64,000 bases of DNA from Novosphingobium sediminicola (GCF_014196525.1 NZ_JACIDX010000002.1:62001-126000), one strand, 5' to 3'. Counted from the first letter of the stretch, positions 8,924 to 17,258 are shown. Numbers and translations are program-made. The notes: generated by a model from the letters alone, not told the origin.

Positions 8924-9547
8924 TCAAAATCCTGCCTCTATCGCCAGACGCACCGCATCGGCCGCCGTGCGCACACCAAGCGCATGAAACATTGCCGCGC
9001 GATGCATCTTGATCGTCCGCTCCGATAAGCCCAGTTCATAGGCGATCTGTTTGTTGAGCCGCCCTCGCGCCATGGCCAGCAACACCGCGCGCTGGCGCGG
9101 GGTGAGCTGTTCGACCTTGTCGCGCGCCGTATTGGCCCGCACAGCGCCCGCATCATCGGGAATCTCCACCTGTGATCCCAGGAAATATTCCAGCACGCCT
9201 TCGCTGTCGAAAATGGGCGCGACCATCACCGCATTGCGGAACGGCTGGCCATTCTTGCGGTAATTGAGGATCTCGACCATCACCGGCCGTTGCTCGCGGA
9301 TGCCCTCGCGCAGGGCCTCGATCAGTTCGGGTTCAGATCCCTGCCCGGTCAGAAAGCGGCAATTGCGGCCGATCACCTCGTCCCGGTCATAGCCTGTCAG
9401 CGCCTCGAAAGCGGCGTTGCATTCGATGATCGGGTTGTCCGGCATCCTGGGATTGCTGATGACGGCGGCCACGAGACTGCCCTTGATCATATCGGAAATA
9501 GCCATAGGCCGAAACGTTTCCCATCCGGCAATTGCCACCATCAGCAT
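8924..9547 (-). CDS. Blue-light LOV-HTH transcription factor (EL222-like)
   Basis: A 207-residue regulator made of a LOV (PAS) domain and a LuxR-type HTH domain. The flavin-adduct motif GRNCRFLTG holds the photoactive cysteine at residue 63, and the glutamine of FLGSQVEI (residue 126) matches the residue that relays flavin state. The HTH spans residues 148-203 (LTPRQRAVLLAMARGRLNKQIAYELGLSERTIKMH). The layout and length match EL222 of Erythrobacter litoralis, in which light frees the HTH to dimerise on DNA. The start at 9547 follows GAGG; an internal ATG at 9505 (MAISDMIKGS) is possible. It lies between photolyase and folE, both plausible targets. Confidence 0.93.
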   Translation of the reverse strand: MLMVAIAGWETFRPMAISDMIKGSLVAAVISNPRMPDNPIIECNAAFEALTGYDRDEVIGRNCRFLTGQGSEPELIEALREGIREQRPVMVEILNYRKNGQPFRNAVMVAPIFDSEGVLEYFLGSQVEIPDDAGAVRANTARDKVEQLTPRQRAVLLAMARGRLNKQIAYELGLSERTIKMHRAAMFHALGVRTAADAVRLAIEAGF

Positions 9548-9626
9548 CGCCCTCGTTACGGCATACCCTTTAAGCCATGTTGCCGCGCTCGGCCCCCTGT
9601 CTAGAGAGGCAAATATGTCCAGTCAT

Positions 9627-9646
9627 GACGCGAGCCAGATCGCGTC
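9627..9646. promoter_or_regulatory. Inverted repeat in the folE leader, candidate operator
   Basis: GACGCG (9627-9632), eight bases, CGCGTC (9641-9646), just before the folE ribosome site. A repressor or activator dimer such as the divergent LOV-HTH protein could bind here. Based only on symmetry and position. Confidence 0.25.
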
Positions 9647-9661
9647 GCAGGGAGTCAGCCG

Positions 9662-10306
9662 ATGAATTTTCTCACCTCGCTTCATTCCTGCGATGCCCTG
9701 CTCGACGAGCCGCACGAGGACACTCCTGTCTCCGATGCCCGCCCCGCCGTGCCTGAGCCCGTGCAGGAAGCCATTCGCACGCTGATCCGCTGGGCGGGCG
9801 ATGATCCTGCGCGCGAAGGATTGCTGGACACGCCCGCACGCGTGGCGCGGGCATGGCGCGAATATTGCGGCGGCTATGGCGAAGATCCTTCCGTCCATCT
9901 GACCCGGCAATTTGAGGAAGTGGGCGGATATAACGAGATCGTCCTGCTCAAAGACATCCCGTTTCAGTCGCATTGCGAACACCACATGGCGCCGATCACC
10001 GGCAAGGCCAGCATCGCCTATCTTCCCCGCAATCGGGTGGTCGGCATTTCCAAGCTGGCCCGCGTGCTTCATGGCTATGCCCGCCGCCTGCAGATTCAGG
10101 AACGCCTGACCGCGCAGGTCGCGCAATGTATCTGGGACAATCTCCAGCCGCTGGGCGTGGCGGTGACCATCGAGGCGCAGCACGGATGCATGACCGGGCG
10201 CGGGGTGCGCACGCCGGGCGTAGGGATGGTGACCAGCCGAATGATGGGCACTTTCCTCGATGATCCCCGCAGCCGCAAGGAAGTACTCGCGCTGATGGGA
10301 TATTGA
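9662..10306 (+). CDS. folE: GTP cyclohydrolase I
   Basis: A 214-residue enzyme that converts GTP to 7,8-dihydroneopterin triphosphate, the first step to folate and tetrahydropterins. Zinc and active-site residues are visible: SHCEHH with Cys105 and His108, and HGCMTGRG with Cys176. GISKLARVLHGYARRLQIQERLTAQ is the family signature. The N-terminal 30 residues are extra and variable. The start follows GGGAG by about seven bases. Divergent from the LOV-HTH gene; the pterin product could feed a photolyase antenna and the phenylalanine hydroxylase at 28976. Confidence 0.96.
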   Translation: MNFLTSLHSCDALLDEPHEDTPVSDARPAVPEPVQEAIRTLIRWAGDDPAREGLLDTPARVARAWREYCGGYGEDPSVHLTRQFEEVGGYNEIVLLKDIPFQSHCEHHMAPITGKASIAYLPRNRVVGISKLARVLHGYARRLQIQERLTAQVAQCIWDNLQPLGVAVTIEAQHGCMTGRGVRTPGVGMVTSRMMGTFLDDPRSRKEVLALMGY

Positions 10307-10319
10307 GCGGGTGACGGCG

Positions 10320-11258
10320 ATGCGGATTGTCATTCTCGGCGCAGGCATGTCTGGCCTCGCCTGTGCGCAGGCATTGGAGCAGATGGGCCATCAGGTAACC
10401 CTGTTCGACAAAGGGCGCGGACCGGGTGGGCGCATGTCGACGCGGCGGGTGGCGATGGGCGAAACCCATCTGTCATTCGACCATGGCGCGCAATTCTTTA
10501 CCGCCCGCGAGCCCGCCTTCAGCGCTCAGGTCGAGCGCTGGCATGCGGACGGACTGGTGGCGCGCTGGTCCGCGCCGCAGGATGATGCCTGGGTGGGAAC
10601 GCCCGGCATGAATGCGCCCATCGCCCACATGGCAAAGGCGCGTGATACGCGGTTTTCCAGCCACGCCATGGGTCTGGTGCGCGAAGGAGCGGACTGGCGG
10701 GTCCTCCTCAATGACGGCACGCGGCATGGTCCCTACGATGCCGCAGTGCTGGCTCTGCCGGCCGAGCAGGCTGCGGCTTTTCTGGGCACCTATGATCTGA
10801 CCATGGCGGCTTGCGCGATTGCCGCACGTTCGCAACCCTGCTGGACCGCCATGATCGGTTTTGCGCAAAAGCTGCCGATTGGCCCTGATGTTTTGGCCCC
10901 ATCCGGCCCGGTCGGCTGGGCCGCGCGCAATAGCGCCAAACCGGGACGCCCCGCCACCGAGGCATGGGTGGTGCAGGCCAGCCCGGTCTGGTCTAACCGG
11001 CATCTGGAGGATGAAGCCGCAGATGTGGCCGAACATCTGGCCGACTGGCTGGCTTGTCAGACCGGTGGCGTCCCACTTCCCGCGCGGCTTCATTTGTCGG
11101 CCCATCGCTGGCGCTATGCCAAAACCCAACCCTCGGTGAAGGGCGCCTTGTGGAATGCCGACCTGCGGCTGGGGGCCTGCGGCGACTGGCTGATGGGGCC
11201 AAGGATTGAACTGGCGTGGCTGTCAGGGACGAAACTGGCCGGGATGATCGGGATATGA
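10320..11258 (+). CDS. FAD/NAD(P)-dependent oxidoreductase, renalase/amine-oxidase-like
   Basis: A 312-residue flavoprotein. It opens with the dinucleotide motif ILGAGMSGLACAQAL, followed by VTLFDKGRGPGGRMSTRR and FDHGAQFFTAR, the pattern of renalase-like amine oxidases. A C-terminal flavin segment LGACGDWLMGPRIELAWLSG closes the FAD domain. Substrate unknown. A GTG at 10311 is an alternative start. Only 13 bases separate it from folE, so they are probably co-transcribed. Similar flavoproteins are found among singlet-oxygen response genes in other alphaproteobacteria, which suits the light-related neighbours. Confidence 0.82.
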   Translation: MRIVILGAGMSGLACAQALEQMGHQVTLFDKGRGPGGRMSTRRVAMGETHLSFDHGAQFFTAREPAFSAQVERWHADGLVARWSAPQDDAWVGTPGMNAPIAHMAKARDTRFSSHAMGLVREGADWRVLLNDGTRHGPYDAAVLALPAEQAAAFLGTYDLTMAACAIAARSQPCWTAMIGFAQKLPIGPDVLAPSGPVGWAARNSAKPGRPATEAWVVQASPVWSNRHLEDEAADVAEHLADWLACQTGGVPLPARLHLSAHRWRYAKTQPSVKGALWNADLRLGACGDWLMGPRIELAWLSGTKLAGMIGI

Positions 11259-11321
11259 CGGCGGCGGCTTTTGCGCGCGGACCGTTTGACGCTGCCCGCC
11301 GCTCTCGCTAACGCGGTCGCG

Positions 11322-12074
11322 ATGATTGCTTTGCTCTCCCCGGCCAAGACGCTCGATTTCGAGCGCAAATTGCCCCCGCTCGCCGTTTCGACCCCGCATT
11401 TTGCCACAGAAGCCCTCGACCTTGCGCGATCAGCCGCCGATCTGAGCGCCGAGCAATTGGGCAAGCTGATGCATATCTCGCCCAAGCTGGCGCAGTTGAA
11501 CGTCGAGCGTTTCAACAATTTTGCCGATCAGCCCGAGCGTCAGGCGCTCTTTGCCTTTGCCGGCGATGTCTATACCGGCTTTGAGGTGCATACGCTCGAT
11601 GAGGCAGGCGTGGCCTTTGCGCAGGACCATGTGCGGATGCTATCGGGCCTCTATGGGCTGCTCCGGCCGCTCGATGCCATCCGGCCCTATCGGCTGGAAA
11701 TGGGCACGCGATGGGCGCCGGGCCAGAAGAAGCTGACCGATTGGTGGGCCGACCGGATCGCCAACCATTTGCGCGCGCAGGTGGAGGAAGAAGGTTCGGG
11801 CGCCGTGCTCAACCTTGCCAGTCAGGAATATTTCGCCGCCGTATCGGGGCAATTGCCCGGCTTGCGCGTGATCGAAGTCGAATTTCGCGAGGCAGGCCCC
11901 GATGGCCCCCGCTTCATCAGCTTTCACGCTAAGCGGGCGCGGGGCATGATGGCGCGATGGATGTGCGAACATCATGTCACCGATATTGACGCGATGCGCG
12001 GCTTTGACAGCGACGGCTATCGCTTTGACGCCGCCGAAAGTGAGGCCGACCGCTGGCGCTTCACGCGCGGCTGA
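11322..12074 (+). CDS. yaaA: Peroxide stress protein YaaA
   Basis: A 250-residue YaaA/DUF328 protein. It has the exact family opening MIALLSPAKTLDFE, then LMHISPKLAQLNVERF, AGDVYTGF, RMLSGLYGLLRPLDAIRPYRLEMGTRW, LNLASQEYF and FISFHAKRARGMMARW. In E. coli YaaA lowers free iron and protects DNA during hydrogen peroxide stress. The ATG at 11322 was chosen because the family starts there; the frame is open further upstream. It is the last gene of the folE-side group and converges on ohr. Confidence 0.94.
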   Translation: MIALLSPAKTLDFERKLPPLAVSTPHFATEALDLARSAADLSAEQLGKLMHISPKLAQLNVERFNNFADQPERQALFAFAGDVYTGFEVHTLDEAGVAFAQDHVRMLSGLYGLLRPLDAIRPYRLEMGTRWAPGQKKLTDWWADRIANHLRAQVEEEGSGAVLNLASQEYFAAVSGQLPGLRVIEVEFREAGPDGPRFISFHAKRARGMMARWMCEHHVTDIDAMRGFDSDGYRFDAAESEADRWRFTRG

Positions 12075-12081
12075 GGCGCCC

Positions 12082-12115
12082 ATGGCGGCGCGAAGACAAT
12101 GCTTCGCGCCGCCAT
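12082..12115. terminator. Bidirectional terminator between yaaA and ohr
   Basis: A 14-bp perfect stem, ATGGCGGCGCGAAG (12082-12095) with CTTCGCGCCGCCAT (12102-12115), around the 6-base loop ACAATG. It lies eight bases after yaaA and twelve bases after the end of ohr on the other strand. Confidence 0.75.
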
Positions 12116-12126
12116 TCCGACGATCC

Positions 12127-12555
12127 TCAGGCCAGCGCCAGACTCACGCTGATATTGCCGCGCGTGGCATGGCTGTAGGGGCAGATCGTATCGGCCTCGG
12201 CAATCAGCGCCTCGCCCGCAGCGCGATCGACACCCGGCAAAGTGACCACCAATTCGACTGTCAGGCCAAAGCCTTTGTCCGAACGCGGGCCGATCCCGAC
12301 GGTGGCATTGACGCTGGCGTCGGCCGGAACGCGCGGCAGGGCCTTGTCCTGCGAGGCGGCAAATTTCATCGCGCCAAGGAAACAGGCGGCATAGCCCGAG
12401 GCGAAGAGCTGTTCGGGATTGTTGCCCTGTCCATCGCCGCCCAATTCCTTGGGCACGGCCAGAGTCACGGCAAAGCTGCCGTCATCGGTGGCCGCCTTGC
12501 CGTCGCGCCCGCCGGTGGCCGTGGCGCTGGTTTTATAGCGGGGAGTGATCGTCAT
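12127..12555 (-). CDS. ohr: Organic hydroperoxide resistance protein (Ohr/OsmC family)
   Basis: A 142-residue thiol peroxidase that reduces organic hydroperoxides. The two redox cysteines are present: Cys58 in SGYAACFLGAM and Cys125 in ICPYSHATRG. NNPEQLFASGYAACF and the glycine-rich start TATGGRDGKA are typical of the Ohr branch. No OhrR-type MarR regulator lies beside it. Its closeness to yaaA makes a small peroxide-defence neighbourhood. Confidence 0.95.
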   Translation of the reverse strand: MTITPRYKTSATATGGRDGKAATDDGSFAVTLAVPKELGGDGQGNNPEQLFASGYAACFLGAMKFAASQDKALPRVPADASVNATVGIGPRSDKGFGLTVELVVTLPGVDRAAGEALIAEADTICPYSHATRGNISVSLALA

Positions 12556-12590
12556 GGGATGTGCTCCTTATGGTGGGGCCGGGTAAGACG

Positions 12591-12623
12591 GCCCGCATCC
12601 TTGCCCTGATTGAGGATGCGGGC
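12591..12623 (-). terminator. Stem-loop after the SDR gene
   Basis: An 11-bp perfect stem, GCCCGCATCCT (12591-12601) with AGGATGCGGGC (12613-12623), loop of 11 bases. It follows the SDR stop codon by about 14 bases on the minus strand and precedes ohr. No long T-run. Confidence 0.5.
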
Positions 12624-12637
12624 GTTGAGTTATAGGT

Positions 12638-13384
12638 TCAGATCTGCACCTGCCCGCCGTCAACAAAAAGTTCGATGCCGTTGATATAGCTGGCATCGTC
12701 CGAGGCAAGAAACAGGACGGCCTTGGCGATCTCCTCGGGTTGGGCAACGCGCCCGGCGGGGACCAAACTGGCCAGATAGTCCTTGGTTCCCTCGGCATTT
12801 TCACCAAACAGATGCGTGACGCCAGGCGTGTCGGTCAGGCCGGGGCTGATGGCGTTGACGCGGATGCGGCGGTCCTTGAGGTCGAGGATCCAGTTGCGGG
12901 CAAAGCTGCGCACCGCCGCCTTGCTGGCCGAATAGACGCTGAAGGCCGGATTGCCTGAAATGCTGACCGTCGAGGCCGTCAGCACCACCGAGGCGTCATC
13001 GCGCAGCAGGGGCAGCGCCTTTTGCACGGTGAACAGCACGCCTTTGACGTTGGTGTCGAACGTGCTGGCGTAATGCTCCTCGCTGATCGCGCCCAGCGGG
13101 GCAAATTCGCCGCCGCCCGCATTGGCGAACAGGGCGTCGATCTGGCCGTGCTGCTGCTGGACGGCATCATAGAGGCGGTCAATGTCGTTCAGATCCGCCA
13201 TATCTCCGCGCACGCCGGTGATCTTGCCGCCAATGGCCTTGACCGCCGCGTCCAGCGCATCCTGACGGCGGCCGGTGATGAAGACCGATGCGCCCGCTTC
13301 GGCAAAAGCCTTGGCGGTGGCAAGACCGATGCCCGAGGTGCCGCCGGTGACGACCACGACCTTATTGTTGAAATCCTGTGCCAT
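12638..13384 (-). CDS. Short-chain dehydrogenase/reductase
   Basis: A 248-residue classical SDR. It shows the NAD(P) motif TGGTSGIG near residue 14, NAG at the end of strand 4 (FANAGGGEF), the catalytic Ser in ASTVSISG, YSASK with the Tyr and Lys pair, and ISPGLTDTPG. The arginine in TGRRQDAL after strand 2 suggests NADPH preference. The start at 13384 follows AGGAG at ten bases. It is divergent from a LysR gene that probably controls it. Such SDR/LysR pairs often respond to electrophiles or quinones, but the substrate is not shown. Confidence 0.9.
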   Translation of the reverse strand: MAQDFNNKVVVVTGGTSGIGLATAKAFAEAGASVFITGRRQDALDAAVKAIGGKITGVRGDMADLNDIDRLYDAVQQQHGQIDALFANAGGGEFAPLGAISEEHYASTFDTNVKGVLFTVQKALPLLRDDASVVLTASTVSISGNPAFSVYSASKAAVRSFARNWILDLKDRRIRVNAISPGLTDTPGVTHLFGENAEGTKDYLASLVPAGRVAQPEEIAKAVLFLASDDASYINGIELFVDGGQVQI

Positions 13385-13483
13385 GTTGAATGCTCCTGTT
13401 GGTTGGGGCAGCGCGTCTGCGCCGCTGAGACAGGAGATGCATCCAGAACGATATTGGCTGTAGTCGGCAAAAATGATACTTAG

Positions 13484-13501
13484 CGTTCCATATAAGGAAC
13501 G
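13484..13501. promoter_or_regulatory. Perfect inverted repeat at the LysR gene start
   Basis: CGTTCC (13484-13489), ATATAA, GGAACG (13496-13501). The right arm contains the GGAA that serves as ribosome site for the LysR gene, so binding would be expected to shut off the regulator's own expression while acting on the divergent SDR promoter. Confidence 0.5.
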
Positions 13502-13504
13502 ATG

Positions 13505-14398
13505 ATGCGCGCCGATCTCAACGACTATGCCTATTTCGCCGCCGTTGTGGCGCATGGCGGCTTTGCCCCGGCCGGGCGCGCCCTGCGCGAGCCGAAATCG
13601 AAACTCAGCCGCCGCATCGCCGGGCTGGAGGCGCGCCTTGGCGTGCGCCTGATCGAACGATCCAGCCGCAGTTTCCGCGTGACCGAGGTGGGGCAGAGCT
13701 TCTACGAACGCTGCCGCGCGATGCTGGATGAGGCCGAGCAGGCCGAAGCCGCCGTCGCGCAGGCGCAGGCCGAACCCCATGGCCGCGTGCGTTTCAGTTG
13801 CCCGACCGGCCTTGTCGAGGTGATCCAGCCCAGCATCACCTCCTTCCTCGCCCGCTACACCAAAGTTCGGCTGCAACTGCTGGCCATCGACCGCCCGGTG
13901 GATCTGATCGAGGAGCGGATCGATCTGGCGCTGCGGGTGCGCGTGGCGCTGACCAGCGATGCGGCGCTGACCATGCGCACGCTGGGCCATTCCTCGCGCA
14001 TTCTGGTGGGCAGCCCGCAAATGGCCAACCGCATCGGCGGAAATATCGAGGCGCTTGGTCAGGTGCCGACCCTTGGCACGGGCGACGAGATCGGCGAAAT
14101 CGACTGGCATCTGGAACAGGAGCATGGCGCCAGCCATCGCCTGCGCCACGAACCGCGCATGACATGCAGCGATTTTGCCGCCGTGCGCGCCGCGGCCATC
14201 GCCGATCTGGGTGTGGGGCTTTTGCCCGATCACATCTGCGCCGAGGCTCTGGACGGCGGCCAACTGGTTCACATCCTGCCCGAATGGCGCGCGCAAAGGG
14301 GCATCGTCCATCTGGTTTTCACCACGCGGCGGGGGCTGCCCCCTGCGGTGCGCGCGCTGATCGACCATCTGGCGGCCCATTTCCCAAAGGAACGATAA
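13505..14398 (+). CDS. LysR-family transcriptional regulator
   Basis: A 297-residue LysR protein. The N-terminal winged HTH covers about residues 4-62 (YAYFAAVVAHGGFAPAGRALREPKSKLSRRIAGLEARLGVRLIERSSRSFRVTE), followed by a linker helix and an effector-binding domain. The PKSKLSRRIAGLE helix is typical of the branch that controls divergent oxidoreductases. Two tandem ATGs (13502 and 13505) exist; the second has better spacing from GGAAC. Confidence 0.92.
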   Translation: MRADLNDYAYFAAVVAHGGFAPAGRALREPKSKLSRRIAGLEARLGVRLIERSSRSFRVTEVGQSFYERCRAMLDEAEQAEAAVAQAQAEPHGRVRFSCPTGLVEVIQPSITSFLARYTKVRLQLLAIDRPVDLIEERIDLALRVRVALTSDAALTMRTLGHSSRILVGSPQMANRIGGNIEALGQVPTLGTGDEIGEIDWHLEQEHGASHRLRHEPRMTCSDFAAVRAAAIADLGVGLLPDHICAEALDGGQLVHILPEWRAQRGIVHLVFTTRRGLPPAVRALIDHLAAHFPKER

Positions 14399-14526
14399 GA
14401 AATCACGCAAAATACCCTAGGTAAATTACTTAATTATATGAATATTTAAGGCCGTCAGAGCGATCAATGAGATTTCCATATTGAATATTCCTCCTATCAT
14501 GCCGCGTCTTGCCAGGAGGATGCAGC

Positions 14527-16050
14527 ATGACCGATCTGACCGAAGGAAATGACGTTCTCGTCCTTAATCTCACTCAGAACAGCACCATCAATGCGCTGGG
14601 CGGAAATGACACGCTGACGATCATCGGTGTTGCCGACCGATACAGCGAAGAAGAGCTGCCTCTCTACAGCATCACCGCCAATGGCGGCGCGGGCGATGAC
14701 CGGATCATCATTCAGGGCTATGTTTCAAGCGCCACGATTGATGGCGGCGCGGGCCATGATTTCATCAGCTTTATCGAGGATGACCCCGACCGTCCCGGCA
14801 TTGCCTATGGCGGCGATGGCAATGACACGATCCTGGGCATCGAAGGCGTCGGGGGCGCTGGAAACGACTATCTGGGCAATGGCGGCGATGGTGGGGATGG
14901 CGACGACACCATCTATGGCGGCGACTATGGCGGCAGCTATGGCGGGGCCGGTTCTGACATGATATTCGATGCGACCATCGCCGACGGCGGGGCGGGCGAT
15001 GATTTCATCTGGGGCGGCGAGGTGATCTCCGGCGGCAGCGGTTCAGACTATCTGCTTGGCGGCTATTATGCCTATGGCGGCGCGGGCAATGACATCATCC
15101 TGAGCAATTTTGCCGATGGCGGGGCGGGCCGTGATGTCTGGTTCGGCCTTTATCCCGATCTGAACGCGGGTACGGACGGCGACAAGATCGTTCTTAATGA
15201 CGGCCATCATCTGGTCTCCTCCTTCTCGGGGGCGGCAGGCGAATTCATCCTGACCGCCGAAGGGGCAGCCATCGACGAGGACGGCGACGGGGTGGCCGAC
15301 TGGGTCTATGAACACCCCGGTCTGAGCGCGACCGACTTTCTGGCGACGGGTTTCGACGGCGATCCTCTTGCCGCCGTGGACGATGCATTCACCGGCACGG
15401 CGGCGGCGGAATACATTCATGGCGGCGGCGGCGATGACGATCTGAGCGGGGGCGGCGGCCTTGATTTCATCTTCGGCGGGTTCGGCCATGATGTTCTCTC
15501 GGGCAATGCCGGGGATGACCTGTTGGTGGGCCAAGCGGGCGATGATCGCCTCTATGGCGGATCGGGCGCGGATGAACTGGATGGCGGCGATGGCAATGAC
15601 ACGCTTTCGGGCAGCGCAGGCGATGATTTCGCCTATGGCGGGGCGGGCAATGATGTGATCGCGGGGGGCGACGGCAACGACCGACTGCTGGGCGAAGGAG
15701 GCGATGACCGCGTCAACGGCGGCGATGGCGACGACACGATTGTGGGCGGCGCGGGCAAGGATGTGCTGACCGGGGGCAATGGCGCGGACCGCTTCATCTT
15801 TGCCGCCGGTGACAGCAAGGCGGGCGGATCGCTGCGCGATGTCATCACCGATTTCGAAACCGGCATCGACAAGCTCGACATATCCGCGCTCCACATCACG
15901 GATTATGCGGGCCAGATCGGCTTTCAATCAATCGGTTCGGGGCTGATCGTCTATGCCGATCTGGGCGGCAATGGTTACGACAATTCCGACTTTGCCGTGC
16001 AATTGACGGGCGTGAACGCGCTGGCGCAAAGCGATTTCATTCTGGCATGA
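14527..16050 (+). CDS. RTX-type calcium-binding repeat protein
   Basis: A 507-residue acidic glycine/aspartate-rich protein with no N-terminal signal peptide, as expected for type I secretion. Scattered GGxGxDxIx nonapeptides occupy residues about 50-215, then a spacer, then fourteen tandem nonapeptides (residues 299-424). The end (DRFIFAAGDS, VITDFETGIDKLDIS, QLTGVNALAQSDFILA) matches the serralysin/RTX C-terminal domain. No enzymatic domain is visible, so it may be a surface or matrix protein. The start follows AGGAGG. No type I exporter genes are near. Confidence 0.9.
   Translation: MTDLTEGNDVLVLNLTQNSTINALGGNDTLTIIGVADRYSEEELPLYSITANGGAGDDRIIIQGYVSSATIDGGAGHDFISFIEDDPDRPGIAYGGDGNDTILGIEGVGGAGNDYLGNGGDGGDGDDTIYGGDYGGSYGGAGSDMIFDATIADGGAGDDFIWGGEVISGGSGSDYLLGGYYAYGGAGNDIILSNFADGGAGRDVWFGLYPDLNAGTDGDKIVLNDGHHLVSSFSGAAGEFILTAEGAAIDEDGDGVADWVYEHPGLSATDFLATGFDGDPLAAVDDAFTGTAAAEYIHGGGGDDDLSGGGGLDFIFGGFGHDVLSGNAGDDLLVGQAGDDRLYGGSGADELDGGDGNDTLSGSAGDDFAYGGAGNDVIAGGDGNDRLLGEGGDDRVNGGDGDDTIVGGAGKDVLTGGNGADRFIFAAGDSKAGGSLRDVITDFETGIDKLDISALHITDYAGQIGFQSIGSGLIVYADLGGNGYDNSDFAVQLTGVNALAQSDFILA
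15421..15798 (+). repeat. Fourteen tandem RTX nonapeptide codon repeats
   Basis: Exactly 14 units of 27 bases in frame, each coding GGxGxDxUx-type nonapeptides that form a calcium-binding parallel beta roll. First unit GGGGDDDLS, last GGNGADRFI. Units diverge in DNA sequence, so the array is old rather than a recent slippage product. Confidence 0.9.
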
Positions 16051-16101
16051 GCCGCGCGGGCAGCGGCGATCCGTTGCCCCGATGCAGCGATAATTCCGGC
16101 G

Positions 16102-16118
16102 GATAAGATCCCCTTATC
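16102..16118 (+). terminator. Small hairpin between the RTX gene and astA
   Basis: GATAAG (16102-16107), ATCCC, CTTATC (16113-16118), followed by TTTG. It could end the RTX transcript or be an operator in the ast promoter region. Weak. Confidence 0.25.
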
Positions 16119-16214
16119 TTTGCCTTTGTGTCCGGACCCTTTCGCTCCTATTCTGGTCATTCGCATCGCCCATGCGGCCGCCCAACGCGCCGCTGTAACA
16201 GGGAGAGCAAGAGG

Positions 16215-17240
16215 ATGACCCATGTTCTGAGAGCCGCCAGCCAGAGCGATCTGTCGGCGATCTATGAAATGGCCAAAAGCACCGGCGGCGGGTTTACCAA
16301 CCTGCCCGCCGACCGGGCAAAGCTGGCGAACAAGCTGGAAATTGCCGCCGCTTCTTTTGCCCGCATGTCCGATGCCCTTGCCGACACTCTGGCCGACGAC
16401 CGCTATATGTTCGTGCTGGAAAACACCGAAACCGGCAAGGTGCGCGGCACATGCCAGATCTTCTCCTGCATCGGCGCGGACCGGCCCCATTACAGCTATC
16501 GCATCGACGCCTTTACCCATTACAGCAGCGAATTCGGCCGGGCCATGCGCTGCGAAATGCTGACCATGGTGACCGATCACAATGGCAGCAGCGAGGTGGG
16601 CGGTCTGTTTCTGCACCCCACTGAAAGATCCGCCGGGGCCGGATCGCTGCTGGCGCGCAGCCGCTATCTGTTCATGGCGATGCACCGCCCGCGCTTTGCC
16701 GACCGCACGCTGGCCGAATTGCGCGGGGTGATCGACGATTTCGGCATATCGCCGTTCTGGGACGGGGTAACGGGCCGCTTCTTCGGCATGTCTTTCCGCG
16801 AGGCCGATGAGTTCAAGGCCCTGCACGGCGCGCAGTTCATCGCCGACCTGATGCCCAAACATCCGATCTATACCGCGATGATGCCCGAAAGCGCGATTGC
16901 CGTGATGGGCGTGGCCCATCCTTCGGGCCGCGCGGCGCAGAGGATGCTGGAGAAGGAAGGCTTTGCCTATCGCAATTACATCGACGTGTTTGACGGCGGC
17001 CCCACGATGATCTGCGCCACCGACGATATCGCCACGATCCGCTATGCAAGGCAGGATGCGCTGATCTCCATCGCGGACAATGACGGCCCGCAAAGTCTGG
17101 TCGCGCGCGGCAGGCTGGCGGGTTTCCGCGCCGCCTATGGCAAGGTGACGATGACCGAGGGCGGCATCATCCTCGACCCCGCAGCCGCAAAGGCCATTCG
17201 GGCCACAGCGGGCGAAAGGCTCACCCATATTCCCCATTGA
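16215..17240 (+). CDS. astA: Arginine N-succinyltransferase, first copy (AruF/AruG-like)
   Basis: A 341-residue member of the AstA family, which transfers succinyl from succinyl-CoA to arginine in the first step of the AST pathway. Signatures: opening VLRAASQSDLSAIYEMAKSTGGGFTNLPADR, YSYRIDAFTHYSSEF, EVGGLFLHPTERSAGAGSLLARSRYLFMA, ISPFWDGVTGRFFGMSF, FIADLMPKHPIYTAMMP. The start at 16215 follows GGGAGA by eight bases. It opens an operon of five genes. A second AstA lies three genes on, so the enzyme may be a two-subunit form as in Pseudomonas aruFG. Confidence 0.94.
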   Translation: MTHVLRAASQSDLSAIYEMAKSTGGGFTNLPADRAKLANKLEIAAASFARMSDALADTLADDRYMFVLENTETGKVRGTCQIFSCIGADRPHYSYRIDAFTHYSSEFGRAMRCEMLTMVTDHNGSSEVGGLFLHPTERSAGAGSLLARSRYLFMAMHRPRFADRTLAELRGVIDDFGISPFWDGVTGRFFGMSFREADEFKALHGAQFIADLMPKHPIYTAMMPESAIAVMGVAHPSGRAAQRMLEKEGFAYRNYIDVFDGGPTMICATDDIATIRYARQDALISIADNDGPQSLVARGRLAGFRAAYGKVTMTEGGIILDPAAAKAIRATAGERLTHIPH

Positions 17241-17258
17241 TAAGGCAGGAGGCTGGCG

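Noticed and set aside
13385..14410. Extension of the SDR frame upstream to 14410
   Set aside because: It would run antisense through the whole LysR gene; the ATG at 13384 has a proper ribosome site and the SDR fold starts there.
15421..15798. Repeat array considered as CRISPR
   Set aside because: Units are 27 bases in frame without spacers and encode RTX nonapeptides.
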